Positions 32,741 through 41,837 are shown, counted from the first letter of the stretch. The stretch is 64,000 nucleotides of DNA from Actinomyces israelii DSM 43320 (GCF_000711965.1 NZ_JONS01000006.1:62001-126000), one strand, 5' to 3'. A program made the numbers and translations. The notes: generated from the sequence alone by a model not told the origin.

Positions 32741-34945
32741 ATGATCCGATCCGACCGCATCCTCTTCGGCGCGGCCTACTACGACGAGTACACCCCCGCC
32801 TCCGCGGGCCCCGACCGCCTGGAGCGCGACATGGAGATGATGGCGGAGGCCGGCTTCACCACCATCCGCATCGCCGAGTTCACCTGGGGAACCTGGAACC
32901 CCGCCCCCGGCGTCTTCGACTTCACCCACGTCGACCGCACCATCGACGCCGCCGCCGCCCACGGCCTGGGCGTCATCGTCGGCACCCCCACCGCCGCCGT
33001 CCCCACCTGGCTGGCCGCCCGTCACCCCGAGGTCCTCGCCGTCACCGGCGCCGGCCCCGCCGTGTACGGCCCCCGGCAGAACATGGACATCACGGCCCCC
33101 GCCTACCGCCACTGGGCCGAGGCCGCCATCCGGGCGCTGGTGGCGCGCACGGCGCCGCGGGACGTCGTCGTCGGCTTCCAGCTCGACAACGAGACCAAGT
33201 ACTACGACGCCGCCAACCCCGGCATCCAGCGCGCCTTCGTCGACTGGCTCAAGGAGCGCTTCGACGGCGACCTCGACGCCCTCAACGCCGCCTACGGCCT
33301 GAGCTACTGGGCCAACCGGGTGAGCGCCTGGGAGGACTTCCCGGACGTGACCGGCACCATCAACGGCTCGCTCGCCGCCGCCTTCGACGCCTTCCGCCGC
33401 GGCCTGGTCGCCGACTTCCTCGCCTGGCAGCGCGCCATCGTCGACGACTACCGGCGCGAGGACCAGTTCGTCACCCAGAACTTCGACTACGAGTGGCGCG
33501 GGCACTCCTTCGGCATCCAGCCCGCCGTCGACCACTTCCGGGCGGCGCGGGCCGTCACCCTGGCCGGCGTCGACATCTACCATCCCGGGGAGGACCACCT
33601 GACCGGCAGGGAGATCGGCTTCGGCGGGGACGTGAGCCGCTCCCTGAAGGACGGCGCGCCCTACCTCGTCGTCGAGACCCAGGCGCAGGGGCAGATGGGC
33701 TGGCTGCCCTACCCCGGCCAGCTCCGCCTCCAGGGCTACTCCCACCTGGCCTGCGGGGCCCGCGGCGTCATGTACTGGCACTGGGGCTCCCTCCACAACT
33801 CCTTCGAGACCTACTGGAAGGGGCTGCTCTCCCACGACTACTCCCCCAACCCCACCTACCTGGAGGCAGCCGGCTTCGGCCGCGAGATCGCCGAGCACGC
33901 CGCCGCCCTGACCGGTCTGACCAAGCGCAACCGGGCGGCCATCATGGTCTCCAACGAGTCGCTCACCGCCCTGGAGTGGTTCGCCCTGGAGTCCGGCTTC
34001 CCCCGGCGCTACTCCGGGGGCGGGGCGAGCTACAACGACGTCTTCCGCTGGGTCTACGACGCCCTGTTCGACCTCAATATCGAGGTCGACATCGTCCCCG
34101 CCGACGCCGGCGCAGAGCGCCTGGCCCGCTACGGGATGCTGGTGGCCCCCGCCCTGTACGTCACCCCCGGGGCCACGACACGGGCCCTGCGCGACTACGT
34201 GCGCGGCGGCGGGCACCTGGTCACCACCTTCCGCACCGGCGTCGCCGACGAGAACCTCCAGGTCTTCACCGATCGCCAGCCCCATGGGCTGAGCGACCTG
34301 CTGGGGCTCGGCACCGACCAGTTCACCCGCCCCGAGGGCGTGCGCCTGGCCCCGCGCGGGGCCCTGGCCGAGGCGCTGGGATCCGACAGCGCCGGCGCGG
34401 GCGGTGGGAGTGCGGCGGAGCGTGAGGGCGCCGACGGCGGGGGTGCGGGCGGCGGCGCTGGCGGCGCCGTCGGGCGCAATGAGGCGGACCTGGCGGCCTC
34501 CACCTTTATGGAGCTGCTCACCCCGGTCGCCCACCCGGCCGAGGGCGGCGACGTCGAGGTCCTCGCCGAGTACTCCCACCACGCCTGGTCCGGGCCCGCC
34601 ATCGCCGCCCGCGCCGTCGGCGCCGGCTCCGTCACCCACCTGGCCACCATGACGAGCCCGGCACTGCTGCGCGCCGTCCTGCGCCTGACCGCCGAGCGCG
34701 CCGACGTCGCCGACTGGGCAGTGGGCCTGGCCGGGACCGTGACGGTCCGCAAAGGCGTCAACGGCCGGGGGCGCAGCCTCACCTACCTCCTCAACTACTC
34801 CCGGGAGCCGGTCGGCGTTGTCCTGCCCGTCGGCGGGCGCGACGTCCTGGGCGCCGTCGGCGAGCCGGGCGCCCCCCTCGCGGCGGGCGCGGCCGTGAGC
34901 GTCCCCGCCTGGGGGGTGCTCGTCGTCGAGGGCGACCGGGCCTGA
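32741..34945 (+). CDS. Beta-galactosidase, GH42
   Basis: A 734-residue cytoplasmic glycosidase hydrolysing terminal beta-D-galactosides. Seen: the TIM barrel starting FGAAYYDEYTP and IRIAEFTWGTWNP, acid/base E151 in GFQLDNETKYY, nucleophile E312 in LVVETQAQGQMGW, GVMYWHWGSLHNSFETYWKG, and then the trimerisation and small C-terminal domains of GH42. An unusual Gly/Ala/Ser-rich stretch (about residues 548-585) interrupts the trimerisation domain. No signal peptide, so it acts on imported oligosaccharides. GGAGG lies eight bases before the ATG. It is the first gene of a module with a GH30 enzyme, a TetR regulator and an MFS importer. Confidence 0.93.
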   Translation: MIRSDRILFGAAYYDEYTPASAGPDRLERDMEMMAEAGFTTIRIAEFTWGTWNPAPGVFDFTHVDRTIDAAAAHGLGVIVGTPTAAVPTWLAARHPEVLAVTGAGPAVYGPRQNMDITAPAYRHWAEAAIRALVARTAPRDVVVGFQLDNETKYYDAANPGIQRAFVDWLKERFDGDLDALNAAYGLSYWANRVSAWEDFPDVTGTINGSLAAAFDAFRRGLVADFLAWQRAIVDDYRREDQFVTQNFDYEWRGHSFGIQPAVDHFRAARAVTLAGVDIYHPGEDHLTGREIGFGGDVSRSLKDGAPYLVVETQAQGQMGWLPYPGQLRLQGYSHLACGARGVMYWHWGSLHNSFETYWKGLLSHDYSPNPTYLEAAGFGREIAEHAAALTGLTKRNRAAIMVSNESLTALEWFALESGFPRRYSGGGASYNDVFRWVYDALFDLNIEVDIVPADAGAERLARYGMLVAPALYVTPGATTRALRDYVRGGGHLVTTFRTGVADENLQVFTDRQPHGLSDLLGLGTDQFTRPEGVRLAPRGALAEALGSDSAGAGGGSAAEREGADGGGAGGGAGGAVGRNEADLAASTFMELLTPVAHPAEGGDVEVLAEYSHHAWSGPAIAARAVGAGSVTHLATMTSPALLRAVLRLTAERADVADWAVGLAGTVTVRKGVNGRGRSLTYLLNYSREPVGVVLPVGGRDVLGAVGEPGAPLAAGAAVSVPAWGVLVVEGDRA

Positions 34946-35078
34946 GACCCGTGCGCCGCCTCCGGCACGGATACGCCCGCCGGTGGCGCGCACCGCTTTA
35001 CGACAACCTGTCGCAGACTTCCTGATCCCCGTCATGGCAATGAGAGCAATGACAACCGACACGAATCCGAGGAGAGTC

Positions 35079-36515
35079 ATGTCCGCTGCAGCTACCGAGC
35101 CGACCGCCGGCCCCACCTGGGTCGCCACCACCGAGGACAACCCCTGGTTCACCCCCGACGAGCCCGTCTCGATCGGGGAGATGACCGCCTTCCCCGGCGC
35201 CTTCCTCCGCCTCGACCAGCCCGCCCAGGAGGTGGACGGCTTCGGCGCCTGCTTCAACGAGCTCGGCTGGGTCGCCCTGTCCCGCCTCGACGAGGGCGAG
35301 CGCTCCGAGGTGCTCCGCCAGGTCTTCGCCCCCGGCGTCGGCGCCGACCTGTCCGTGTGCCGCATGCCTGTGGGTGCCAACGACTTCGCGGTGGACTGGT
35401 ACTCCTACGACGAGGTCGACGGCGACTACGCCCTGGAGCACTTCAGCATCGAGCACGATGAGGCCACCCTTGTCCCCTACCTCAGGGCCGCCCTGGCCCA
35501 CCGCCCCGACCTGACCCTGTGGGCCTCCCCGTGGGGCCCGCCCAGCTGGTTCAAGCGCAACAGGCACTACGCCTGCGCCGCCCCGAACCCCCTGAGCGAG
35601 CAGACGAGGTTCGACAACGGCCTCGACCCGGACAACCAGATCGCCGAGGGCACCGACGGCCTCATCCTCACCGACGAGGTCCTGGACGCCTACGCCCGCT
35701 ACTTCGGCAGATTCATCGACGCCTACGCCGAGCGCGGCATCACGATCTCCATGGTCATGCCCCAGAACGAGTTCAACTCCGCGCAGATCTACCCGGCCTG
35801 CACATGGACCCCGGAGGGCCTCATCGCCTTCCTCAAGCGGCTCATCCCAGAGATGGACAGGCGCGGCGTCGCCGTCTTCTTCGGCACCATGGAGCGCCCC
35901 GACGACTCCATGGTGGAGAAGGTCCTGGCCGACCCGCAGGTCGGCCCCCGCATCGGCGGCGTCGGCTTCCAGTGGGACGGCAAGCGGGCCGTGCCCTTCG
36001 TCCACCACGCCCACCCCGACCTCAAGATCTACCAGTCCGAGCAGGAGTGCGGCGACGGGCGCAACGACTGGCGCTATGCCAGGTACGCCTGGACGATGAT
36101 GCGCCACTACTTCACCAATGGCGCGAGCGTCTACGACTACTGGAACCTGGCCCTCGACGAGGGCGGGGTCTCCCGCTGGGGCTGGAGCCAGAACTCCCTC
36201 GTCGTCGTGGACCCGGCCACCGGCACGAGCCGCTTCAGCTACGAGTACTACGTGCTGCGCCACCTGTCCGGCTTCGTGAGGCCCGGCGCCCGCTTCATCC
36301 CGGCGCTGTCCTACACGGGGTATGAGAACCTGCTCGCCTTCCACAACCCGGACGGGTCCGTGGTCGTGGCCGCGCAGAACGACATGACGACCCCGCAGGA
36401 GATCGTCGTCGGGATCGGGCGGAAGAACGTGACCTTCACCGCGCCGGCGGACTCCATCGTCACCGTCGTCGTCCCCGCCGAGGAGGTCGAGGTCGCGGGA
36501 AAGCCGCTGGCCTGA
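35079..36515 (+). CDS. GH30 glycosidase (beta-glucosylceramidase family)
   Basis: A 478-residue retaining glycosidase. Acid/base E231 is in MPQNEFN and nucleophile E321 in YQSEQECGDG, both at family positions; LWASPWGPPSWFK and VYDYWNLALDEGG also match GH30, and a C-terminal beta-domain follows. Substrates in the family are beta-glucosides or beta-xylosides; the exact one is unknown. No signal peptide. GAGGAG upstream of 35079 sets the start; an in-frame ATG lies ten codons earlier. It follows the GH42 gene by 133 bp and ends at repeat B copy 2. Confidence 0.9.
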   Translation: MSAAATEPTAGPTWVATTEDNPWFTPDEPVSIGEMTAFPGAFLRLDQPAQEVDGFGACFNELGWVALSRLDEGERSEVLRQVFAPGVGADLSVCRMPVGANDFAVDWYSYDEVDGDYALEHFSIEHDEATLVPYLRAALAHRPDLTLWASPWGPPSWFKRNRHYACAAPNPLSEQTRFDNGLDPDNQIAEGTDGLILTDEVLDAYARYFGRFIDAYAERGITISMVMPQNEFNSAQIYPACTWTPEGLIAFLKRLIPEMDRRGVAVFFGTMERPDDSMVEKVLADPQVGPRIGGVGFQWDGKRAVPFVHHAHPDLKIYQSEQECGDGRNDWRYARYAWTMMRHYFTNGASVYDYWNLALDEGGVSRWGWSQNSLVVVDPATGTSRFSYEYYVLRHLSGFVRPGARFIPALSYTGYENLLAFHNPDGSVVVAAQNDMTTPQEIVVGIGRKNVTFTAPADSIVTVVVPAEEVEVAGKPLA

Positions 36516-36545
36516 GGCCGCCACGCGCTCCCGGCGCACCCTTGG

Positions 36546-36618
36546 CGTCGAGATAGACGTTTTCGGACGAGATCGACGGCGACACCGTCGATCTCGTCCG
36601 AAAACGTCTATCTCGACG
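36546..36618. repeat. Long palindromic repeat B, copy 2
   Basis: A perfect 34-bp inverted repeat with a 5-base loop (CGACA), between the convergent GH30 and TetR genes. It differs from copy 1 at several arm positions (for example ATTTTC to GTTTTC and GTACGAG to GGACGAG), and each change is matched in the opposite arm, so pairing is preserved. Confidence 0.9.
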
Positions 36619-36630
36619 GGGCGGGCCGCG

Positions 36631-37278
36631 TCAGCGGTAGTCGTCCCACAGCGGGGAGGGGAAGAGCAGCGGCTCCCACCGGGTCCACTCCTCCACGAGG
36701 CTGATGGCGGGACGCCGGAAGTAGCGGATCTGCGCGCCGTCCATGGCCTCAAGGGCCATCTCGACCAGGGGCCGCATGGTCTCCCAGCCGCCCGCCTCCT
36801 GGATCTCGGGAGGCAGGCGCCAGGTGAAGTTGGAGTAGTACTCCCAGACCTGGTTGGGGCGGTCGATGAAGTAGTCGTGGGCGGGGTGCCGGGGGTCGGT
36901 CGCCTCCACCCCGAGCGTCATGTAGAGCTCCATGAGCTGGGGGCGGGCCTGGTTGAACGCGACCAGGTACCGGAAGTAGGCGGGCAGGGATATTCCCTCA
37001 GGGTGGGTGGCTGCGGCGCTGCCGGAGTCGAGGAAGTCCTGCGGGGTTCCCTGCCTGTCGTAGCGGGAGTCCAGAAGAAGCTCGAGCAGGCCGTTCTTGG
37101 TGCCGATGTAGTGGAGGAGGCCGGCCTGGGTGATGCCGACGCCGTCGGCGACCTCCTGCAGGGATAGGCCGTTGAAGCCGTGCCGGGCGACGAGCTCGGT
37201 GGCGACAGTGACGATCTGTTCGCGGCGCTCCTCCGCGGAGAGCCGGACACGCTGCTTGGCGGCCGAATTGGAGGTCAT
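36631..37278 (-). CDS. TetR family transcriptional regulator
   Basis: A 215-residue repressor. The N-terminal helix-turn-helix region reads RREQIVTVATELVARHGFNGLSLQEVADGVGITQAGLLHYIGTKNGLLELLLD across residues about 18-70, the classic TetR pattern. The C-terminal ligand domain is divergent, as usual. It sits inside the GH42-GH30-MFS module. The shared palindrome half-site TAGTAAGTAC upstream of both the GH42 and MFS genes points to it as their repressor, with a sugar as the likely inducer (inference). Confidence 0.92.
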   Translation of the reverse strand: MTSNSAAKQRVRLSAEERREQIVTVATELVARHGFNGLSLQEVADGVGITQAGLLHYIGTKNGLLELLLDSRYDRQGTPQDFLDSGSAAATHPEGISLPAYFRYLVAFNQARPQLMELYMTLGVEATDPRHPAHDYFIDRPNQVWEYYSNFTWRLPPEIQEAGGWETMRPLVEMALEAMDGAQIRYFRRPAISLVEEWTRWEPLLFPSPLWDDYR

Positions 37279-37349
37279 GACTACAATCCTAGAGACAATC
37301 CGCTGCGACGGCGCGCCAGCCCCGCCTGCGGTTCGGGCGGGACTGGCGC

Positions 37350-37454
37350 GCGGACGGCGCAGCCGGTGCAGCGCGGCCGGCTGAGCGGACGGCGCAGCCG
37401 GTGCAGCGCGGGCGGCTGAGCGGACGGCGCAGCCGGTGTAGCGCGGGTGCCGCC
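37350..37454. repeat. Three tandem 35-bp repeats
   Basis: Copies begin at 37350, 37385 and 37420, each starting GCGGACGGCGCAGCCGGTG. The third diverges in its second half. They lie upstream of the TetR start and just past the MFS stop (37459), so they are not translated. The block could contribute to termination or to spacing. Confidence 0.8.
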
Positions 37455-37458
37455 GTGC

Positions 37459-38769
37459 TCAGCGGACCTTCCTGATCATGAGGATGGAGAAGCAGCCGAG
37501 GACGGCGCAGGTGATGGAGATGGGGAAGACGAGGGTGTACTCCCCGGTGCGGGTGACCACGAATGAGGTGATGATCGGGCCGCACATCTGGCCGAGGGTG
37601 GTGGACATGTTGAGGATGCCGAGGTCCTTGCCGGCCTTGTCCGGGTCGGGCAGGACATCGACGTTGAGCGCCTGGTCCACCGAGCTGTAGACGGCGTAGC
37701 CGAAGCCCGCGATGGCGGCGAACAGGTACATGCCCATGGTGGAGTGGATGAGCCACGGCATGGCCACGCCCACGGCGAAGCACAGGGACGAGATGACGAC
37801 GGGCAGCTTGCGGCGGCGCAGCAGGTCGGAGATCGGCCCGCCGAGGAAGCCGCCGGACAGGCTGGTGACCAGGATGATGGTGTTGGTGACCGAGACGGTG
37901 GTGACGACCTCCGCGGCGGACAGGTGGAGGTAGTCCTGGATGATGTAGAGCTGGTAGGCGTTGATCATCTGGTAGGAGATGAGCATGGTGAAGCGGCCGA
38001 CGAAGGCCTTGTAGAAGTCGCCCGCGTTCCTGGTCGGGGGGACGAAGGACTGCAGGAGGTCCAGGAGCGAGCCCGCCTCGACGTCGGCGTCCGTGGAGGG
38101 GCGCTCGCGGGGCCACAGGGCGACGGCGACAATGCCGGAGACTCCCATGAGCGCCCCGCCCAGGACGAATCCGGAGACGGACGCCGTGCCGCCGGCGATG
38201 AACCGGGCGCCGATAATGGCGCCGAGCGGGTACCCCATGGAGGCTCCGACGCCCCAGAAGGTGGACATGGTGCCGCGGATCGACTCCGGCACGCGGTCGG
38301 ACAGCACGGCGATGGCGGGGGCCAGCATCATGTTGAGGCCGACCATGCACAGGCAGTAGTCGAGCGTGAGCAGGACGGTGCTGCTGAGGACGCCGACGGC
38401 GAAGAGCGTGATGCCGCCGAGGACGCCGCCGCACACCACCCAGGGGGTGCGCCTGCCCAGACGCGAGCGGGTGCGGTCGGAGAAGTTGCCGAAGACCAGG
38501 TTGGAGACCAGGGACACGACGGCGGTGATCGCGTTGATCGTGCCGAGGAGGGCGTCGGGGCTCGCCACGCCGAGGTCCTTGAGGCGCTGGGGCAGGAGGA
38601 CTGAGGCGATAATGCTCAGGCCGATCGCCCACAGGACGGAGATGAGGAGGAAGCCCGCTCCGAAGCGCACCATGGTGCTCCTGGGCAGGGGCAGTCCCGT
38701 GTCGGGCGCCAGATTGGAGGGAGCCGGGGCCGCTTCCTCGGCAGCGAGGCTTGCTGGTGTCGGGGGCAT
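37459..38769 (-). CDS. MFS transporter (GPH/sugar permease-like)
   Basis: A 436-residue integral membrane protein with 12 predicted helices. The loop 2-3 motif is FGNFSDRTRSRLGRRTPW, which resembles glycoside-pentoside-hexuronide and maltose-type carriers, and GGPISDLLRRRKLP is the second-half counterpart. About 30 residues of N-terminal cytoplasmic sequence precede helix 1. It probably imports the glycoside cleaved by the neighbouring GH42 and GH30 enzymes. It has its own promoter and operator (38814-38870). The tandem 35-bp repeats follow its stop. Confidence 0.85.
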   Translation of the reverse strand: MPPTPASLAAEEAAPAPSNLAPDTGLPLPRSTMVRFGAGFLLISVLWAIGLSIIASVLLPQRLKDLGVASPDALLGTINAITAVVSLVSNLVFGNFSDRTRSRLGRRTPWVVCGGVLGGITLFAVGVLSSTVLLTLDYCLCMVGLNMMLAPAIAVLSDRVPESIRGTMSTFWGVGASMGYPLGAIIGARFIAGGTASVSGFVLGGALMGVSGIVAVALWPRERPSTDADVEAGSLLDLLQSFVPPTRNAGDFYKAFVGRFTMLISYQMINAYQLYIIQDYLHLSAAEVVTTVSVTNTIILVTSLSGGFLGGPISDLLRRRKLPVVISSLCFAVGVAMPWLIHSTMGMYLFAAIAGFGYAVYSSVDQALNVDVLPDPDKAGKDLGILNMSTTLGQMCGPIITSFVVTRTGEYTLVFPISITCAVLGCFSILMIRKVR

Positions 38770-38813
38770 GTGTGTGACCTATTCGTCGAACGGCGGTGTC
38801 CGTCAGAACTGAC

Positions 38814-38833
38814 TACTTACTGATTAGTAAGTA
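38814..38833. promoter_or_regulatory. Operator palindrome upstream of the MFS gene
   Basis: TACTTACTGATTAGTAAGTA is a 20-bp inverted repeat with 8-bp perfect arms. It lies immediately downstream of the predicted transcription start and shares TAGTAAGTAC with the GH42 operator. Probable TetR site. Confidence 0.65.
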
Positions 38834-38841
38834 CAACGGCG

Positions 38842-38870
38842 ATCGTAATCGCTTCGCACCGTTGCGTCAA
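38842..38870 (-). promoter_or_regulatory. Promoter of the MFS gene
   Basis: On the minus strand TTGACG (38870-38865), a 17-base spacer and TACGAT (38847-38842) form a good sigma-70-type promoter. The expected start near 38835 falls at the edge of the operator. Confidence 0.65.
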
Positions 38871-39120
38871 CAGGTTGCTCATCCGATTTGCCAACGACCG
38901 ACAATAACGATTACCGCAAGTTAAAATCGTGCCAGGACTGCTCCACATGCGCGGCGGCGCCGTCGTCCCCCGCCCGCGCTGCCGCGCTGCCGCGCCCCGG
39001 CCCACCCCGGCCCGCGCGTACCGGCCGCGACCGGCGTCGGGGGTCCGCCGTGGCGACCTCGACGACGAGCCGCCCCCGCCCCGATTCCCCACCGGGGCGC
39101 GAGTAGGCCAGTCTTGACCC

Positions 39121-40431
39121 ATGCGCCTGACCGCCGACCTCAGGGACCTCGCCGCCGTCCCGGCCTTCCGCACTCTGCTCGGCGTCCGCCTCATCTCCCA
39201 GACCGGCGACGGGATGGTGCAGGCCGGGCTGGCGACGCTGTTCTTCTTCCGCCCCCAGAACATGACCGACGCGGCCGGCGTCGCCGCCGCGCTGATCGTT
39301 ATGCTGCTGCCCTTCTCCGTCGTCGGCCCCTTCGTCGGGCCCTTCATCGACCGCTGGCGGCGCCGTCAGACCCTCCTGGTCGGCAACCTCGTGCGGGCCA
39401 GCCTGATCGCGGCCACCGCGCTGCACCTGGGCGCGGCAGGGATCGGGCCGCTCGTCTACGTCCTGGTCCTGGCGGCCCTGGGCGTCAACCGCTTCCTGCT
39501 GGCCGTGATGTCGGCCGGGCTGCCGCAGATCATCGGCCGCGAGCGGCTGCTGGTCGCCAACTCCATCGTGCCCACCCTGGGCGGCACGGCCACCGCGGCG
39601 GGCGCCGTCCTCGGCCTGGTCCTGCGCCTGGCGCTGCCGGCGGGCACCGCCCAGGACGCCGGCAGCCTCGTCGTCGCCGTCGGGCTGTACGCGCTCGCGG
39701 CCGGGGCCGTCACGCGCCTGGGCGGGAACGAGCTGGGGCCCGAGCGGATCGACCGCCGCACGGAGGTTGCGACGGCGCTAGCCGCGACCGCGGGCGACCT
39801 GGCCGCCGCCGTCCGCTACCTCGTGCGGCGCGGGACGCCCGGCCTGGCCCTGACCACCATGGCCCTGCACCGCTTCGTGTACGGCATGGAGCTGATCACG
39901 CTGATCCTCATGTCGCGCAACCTTCTCGCGGCGCCCGAGGACGCCGACGCCGGGCTGGAGGTCTTCGGTGCGCTCATGGGTGCGATGGTGGCCGGGCACG
40001 GCCTCGCCGTCGTGCTCACTCCCCTGGCCCGCGAGAGGGTGGCGCCGTCGGCCTGGATCGTCATGTGCCTGATCGGCGGGACCGCGGGCCAGCTCGTCCT
40101 CGTGGCCACGCACATGTGGGCCGCGGTGGCGGCGGGGATCTTCCTCTTCGGCGTCGGGGTGCAGGGCGCCAAGATCGCCGTGGACACGATTGTGCAGGCC
40201 GACACCGCCGACGCCTACCGCGGGCGCGCCTTCTCCATCTACGACGTCCTGTTCAACAGCGCCGAGTGCGCGGCGGCCGGAGCGGCCGTGCTGGTGATGC
40301 CCGCCGTCGGCTGGTCGCGGGGCGTGCAGGCGGCGCTGATCGCCTTCGTGTGGGCGGTCGCGCTGGTCTACCGCGGCCGGGTCGGGGCGCTGGGCGGCCG
40401 GCCCCGCCCGGTGGGCGGGCCCGGGGCGTGA
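39121..40431 (+). CDS. MFS transporter
   Basis: A 436-residue membrane protein with about 12 helices. It has the MFS loop motif FIDRWRRRQTLLVGNLVRA between helices 2 and 3 and a second-half counterpart near LTPLARERVAPS. It resembles drug-efflux-type MFS proteins of actinobacteria more than sugar importers; the substrate is unknown. The ATG follows closely after a GC-rich stretch without a clear ribosome site. It appears monocistronic and is divergent from the other MFS gene across 351 bp. Confidence 0.82.
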   Translation: MRLTADLRDLAAVPAFRTLLGVRLISQTGDGMVQAGLATLFFFRPQNMTDAAGVAAALIVMLLPFSVVGPFVGPFIDRWRRRQTLLVGNLVRASLIAATALHLGAAGIGPLVYVLVLAALGVNRFLLAVMSAGLPQIIGRERLLVANSIVPTLGGTATAAGAVLGLVLRLALPAGTAQDAGSLVVAVGLYALAAGAVTRLGGNELGPERIDRRTEVATALAATAGDLAAAVRYLVRRGTPGLALTTMALHRFVYGMELITLILMSRNLLAAPEDADAGLEVFGALMGAMVAGHGLAVVLTPLARERVAPSAWIVMCLIGGTAGQLVLVATHMWAAVAAGIFLFGVGVQGAKIAVDTIVQADTADAYRGRAFSIYDVLFNSAECAAAGAAVLVMPAVGWSRGVQAALIAFVWAVALVYRGRVGALGGRPRPVGGPGA

Positions 40432-40624
40432 GGTCCGGCGGCGGTGAGGGCGGTCGGGGACGACGGCGGTTGTGAGGCGGTTATGAGATGCTGTTGTCTG
40501 AGAAGACGCCGCCCCAGCGCAGACCGAGTGCCGGCCTCCGCCGCATTCTCCTTCGCCGGGGCGCGTGTGTCCTGCGCGCGTCAGTACCCCGATACACCGC
40601 AGCGCCGAGTCCCAGGGAGGTCGG

Positions 40625-41347
40625 ATGGCCGTCGACATGGTCGCCGGAGCAGTGAAGAAGATCCTCGACGCCGTCGTCAACGGCACGTTCGTCGAGGAGG
40701 AGCCGCTGCCCGCGGAGGCGGACCTGGCGCGCTTCCTCGACGTGTCGCGGCCGACTATGCGGGAGGCGGTCCGCACGCTGTCGCTGGGCGGCGTGCTCAA
40801 TGTCGTGCACGGCCGAGGCACGTTCCTGCTGCCCCGGTTCCGCTGGAGCGAGCTGCGGTACCTGATGTACGTCTCGGCGCACGAGGGCAATGCCGTCGAG
40901 GTTGAGGTCCAGGTGCTGGGCGTGGAGGAGATGATCGAGGTGGGGGCGGTCCGCCTGGCGGTTCGCAATCGCACCGAGGAGGACCTCGCCGAGATGCGGC
41001 GCAGCGTCGAGCAGTATGCGGTCGCGGACCGCGCCGACGACGTCCAGGCCCTGGTCGGTCTCGACTACGCCTTCCACGATGTGATTCTGCGGACCGCCGG
41101 GAACCAGTTCGTCTCCTCGGCGGTGCACCCCTACCGGGACGCCCTGCTCGGGGTGCGGTTCCGCGCGACTGAGTCCAAGGAGGTGCGCAGCCGTGTGGAC
41201 GCCCAGCACAGGGAGATCCTGGCGGCGGTGGAGAACCAGGACGAGGACCTGGCGGTCTCGCTGATGCAGGCGCACATGGCGCAGACGCGCGAGGACATCC
41301 TCGCCGCCCGTCAGCGCCGCCCCGACGAGGTCTCGGAGAACCTGTAG
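40625..41347 (+). CDS. GntR/FadR-family regulator (FCD domain)
   Basis: A 240-residue regulator. The winged helix includes LPAEADLARFLDVSRPTMREAVRTLSLGGVLNVVHGRGTFL. The C-terminal all-helical FCD domain has LDYAFHDVIL and AQHREILAAVENQDEDLAVSLMQAHM, which supply the usual Asp/His metal-ligand residues for binding a carboxylate effector. AGGGAGG precedes the ATG. It stands just before the ureide cluster, and two palindromes downstream are likely its operators. The effector may be a pathway intermediate such as allantoate or glyoxylate (inference). Confidence 0.92.
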   Translation: MAVDMVAGAVKKILDAVVNGTFVEEEPLPAEADLARFLDVSRPTMREAVRTLSLGGVLNVVHGRGTFLLPRFRWSELRYLMYVSAHEGNAVEVEVQVLGVEEMIEVGAVRLAVRNRTEEDLAEMRRSVEQYAVADRADDVQALVGLDYAFHDVILRTAGNQFVSSAVHPYRDALLGVRFRATESKEVRSRVDAQHREILAAVENQDEDLAVSLMQAHMAQTREDILAARQRRPDEVSENL

Positions 41348-41392
41348 GTGCCGAGGGCGCTGGTGCTGGCGCGCTCGTGATAGAAGCGACAT

Positions 41393-41410
41393 ACCTCAGT
41401 GCTCTGAGGT
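41393..41410. promoter_or_regulatory. Putative GntR operator, site 1
   Basis: ACCTCAG-TGCT-CTGAGGT is a perfect 7-bp-arm palindrome, 103 bp before the small membrane protein gene. It has the same arms as site 2 at 42229-42246. It lies just downstream of the regulator's own gene. Confidence 0.65.
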
Positions 41411-41512
41411 GTTGTACGGTGAATGCAGGTCTGATTTGAAGGGTGCCACGCCACAGCCGTGCGGAGTGCGGCTGCGCTCCCGCACCTTCGTCCACGAAGA
41501 AAGCAAGGAACC

Positions 41513-41791
41513 ATGTCCGTCGTTGCCCTGGACGTCGCTACGCGCCGCCCCTCCTCCGCCCGTCTTCGCGCCGTCTCCTCGAAGAGCCCGACCGATGAGG
41601 CCCCCACCGTCGCATGGCAGACCGACGCCACCGTCGTCTCGGTCGCCCTGGCGGTGCTGGCCGTTCTCGGCATGTTCACGGTCTTCGCCGCCATCGCCGA
41701 CTCGAAGCCGGTCGTAGTCGGCTGCGCCGTCGTCTCGGTGGTGGTCTCCGTTGCGACCGCGTTCTGGCAGCTGCGGCGCGCGGGGCTCTGA
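41513..41791 (+). CDS. Small two-helix membrane protein, unknown function
   Basis: 92 residues. After about 40 hydrophilic residues there are two hydrophobic helices (ATVVSVALAVLAVLGMFTVFAAI and VVVGCAVVSVVVSVATAFW) separated by a short DSKP turn. I recognise no family. AAGGAA precedes the ATG at 41513. Its upstream region carries GntR operator site 1, so it is probably co-regulated with the ureide cluster, although it is not an enzyme. It could be a transporter accessory peptide; that is speculation. Confidence 0.65.
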   Translation: MSVVALDVATRRPSSARLRAVSSKSPTDEAPTVAWQTDATVVSVALAVLAVLGMFTVFAAIADSKPVVVGCAVVSVVVSVATAFWQLRRAGL

Positions 41792-41837
41792 GACCTGCGA
41801 AAAGCTCCGGCGCGGGCGGGTCGCGACACGCGCCCTC

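Noticed and set aside
32690-35380. An 896-codon open frame on the minus strand opposite GH42
   Set aside because: It is antisense to a clear glycoside hydrolase, has a Gly/Val/Asp-biased composition without any family motif, and is the usual third-position artefact of very GC-rich DNA.
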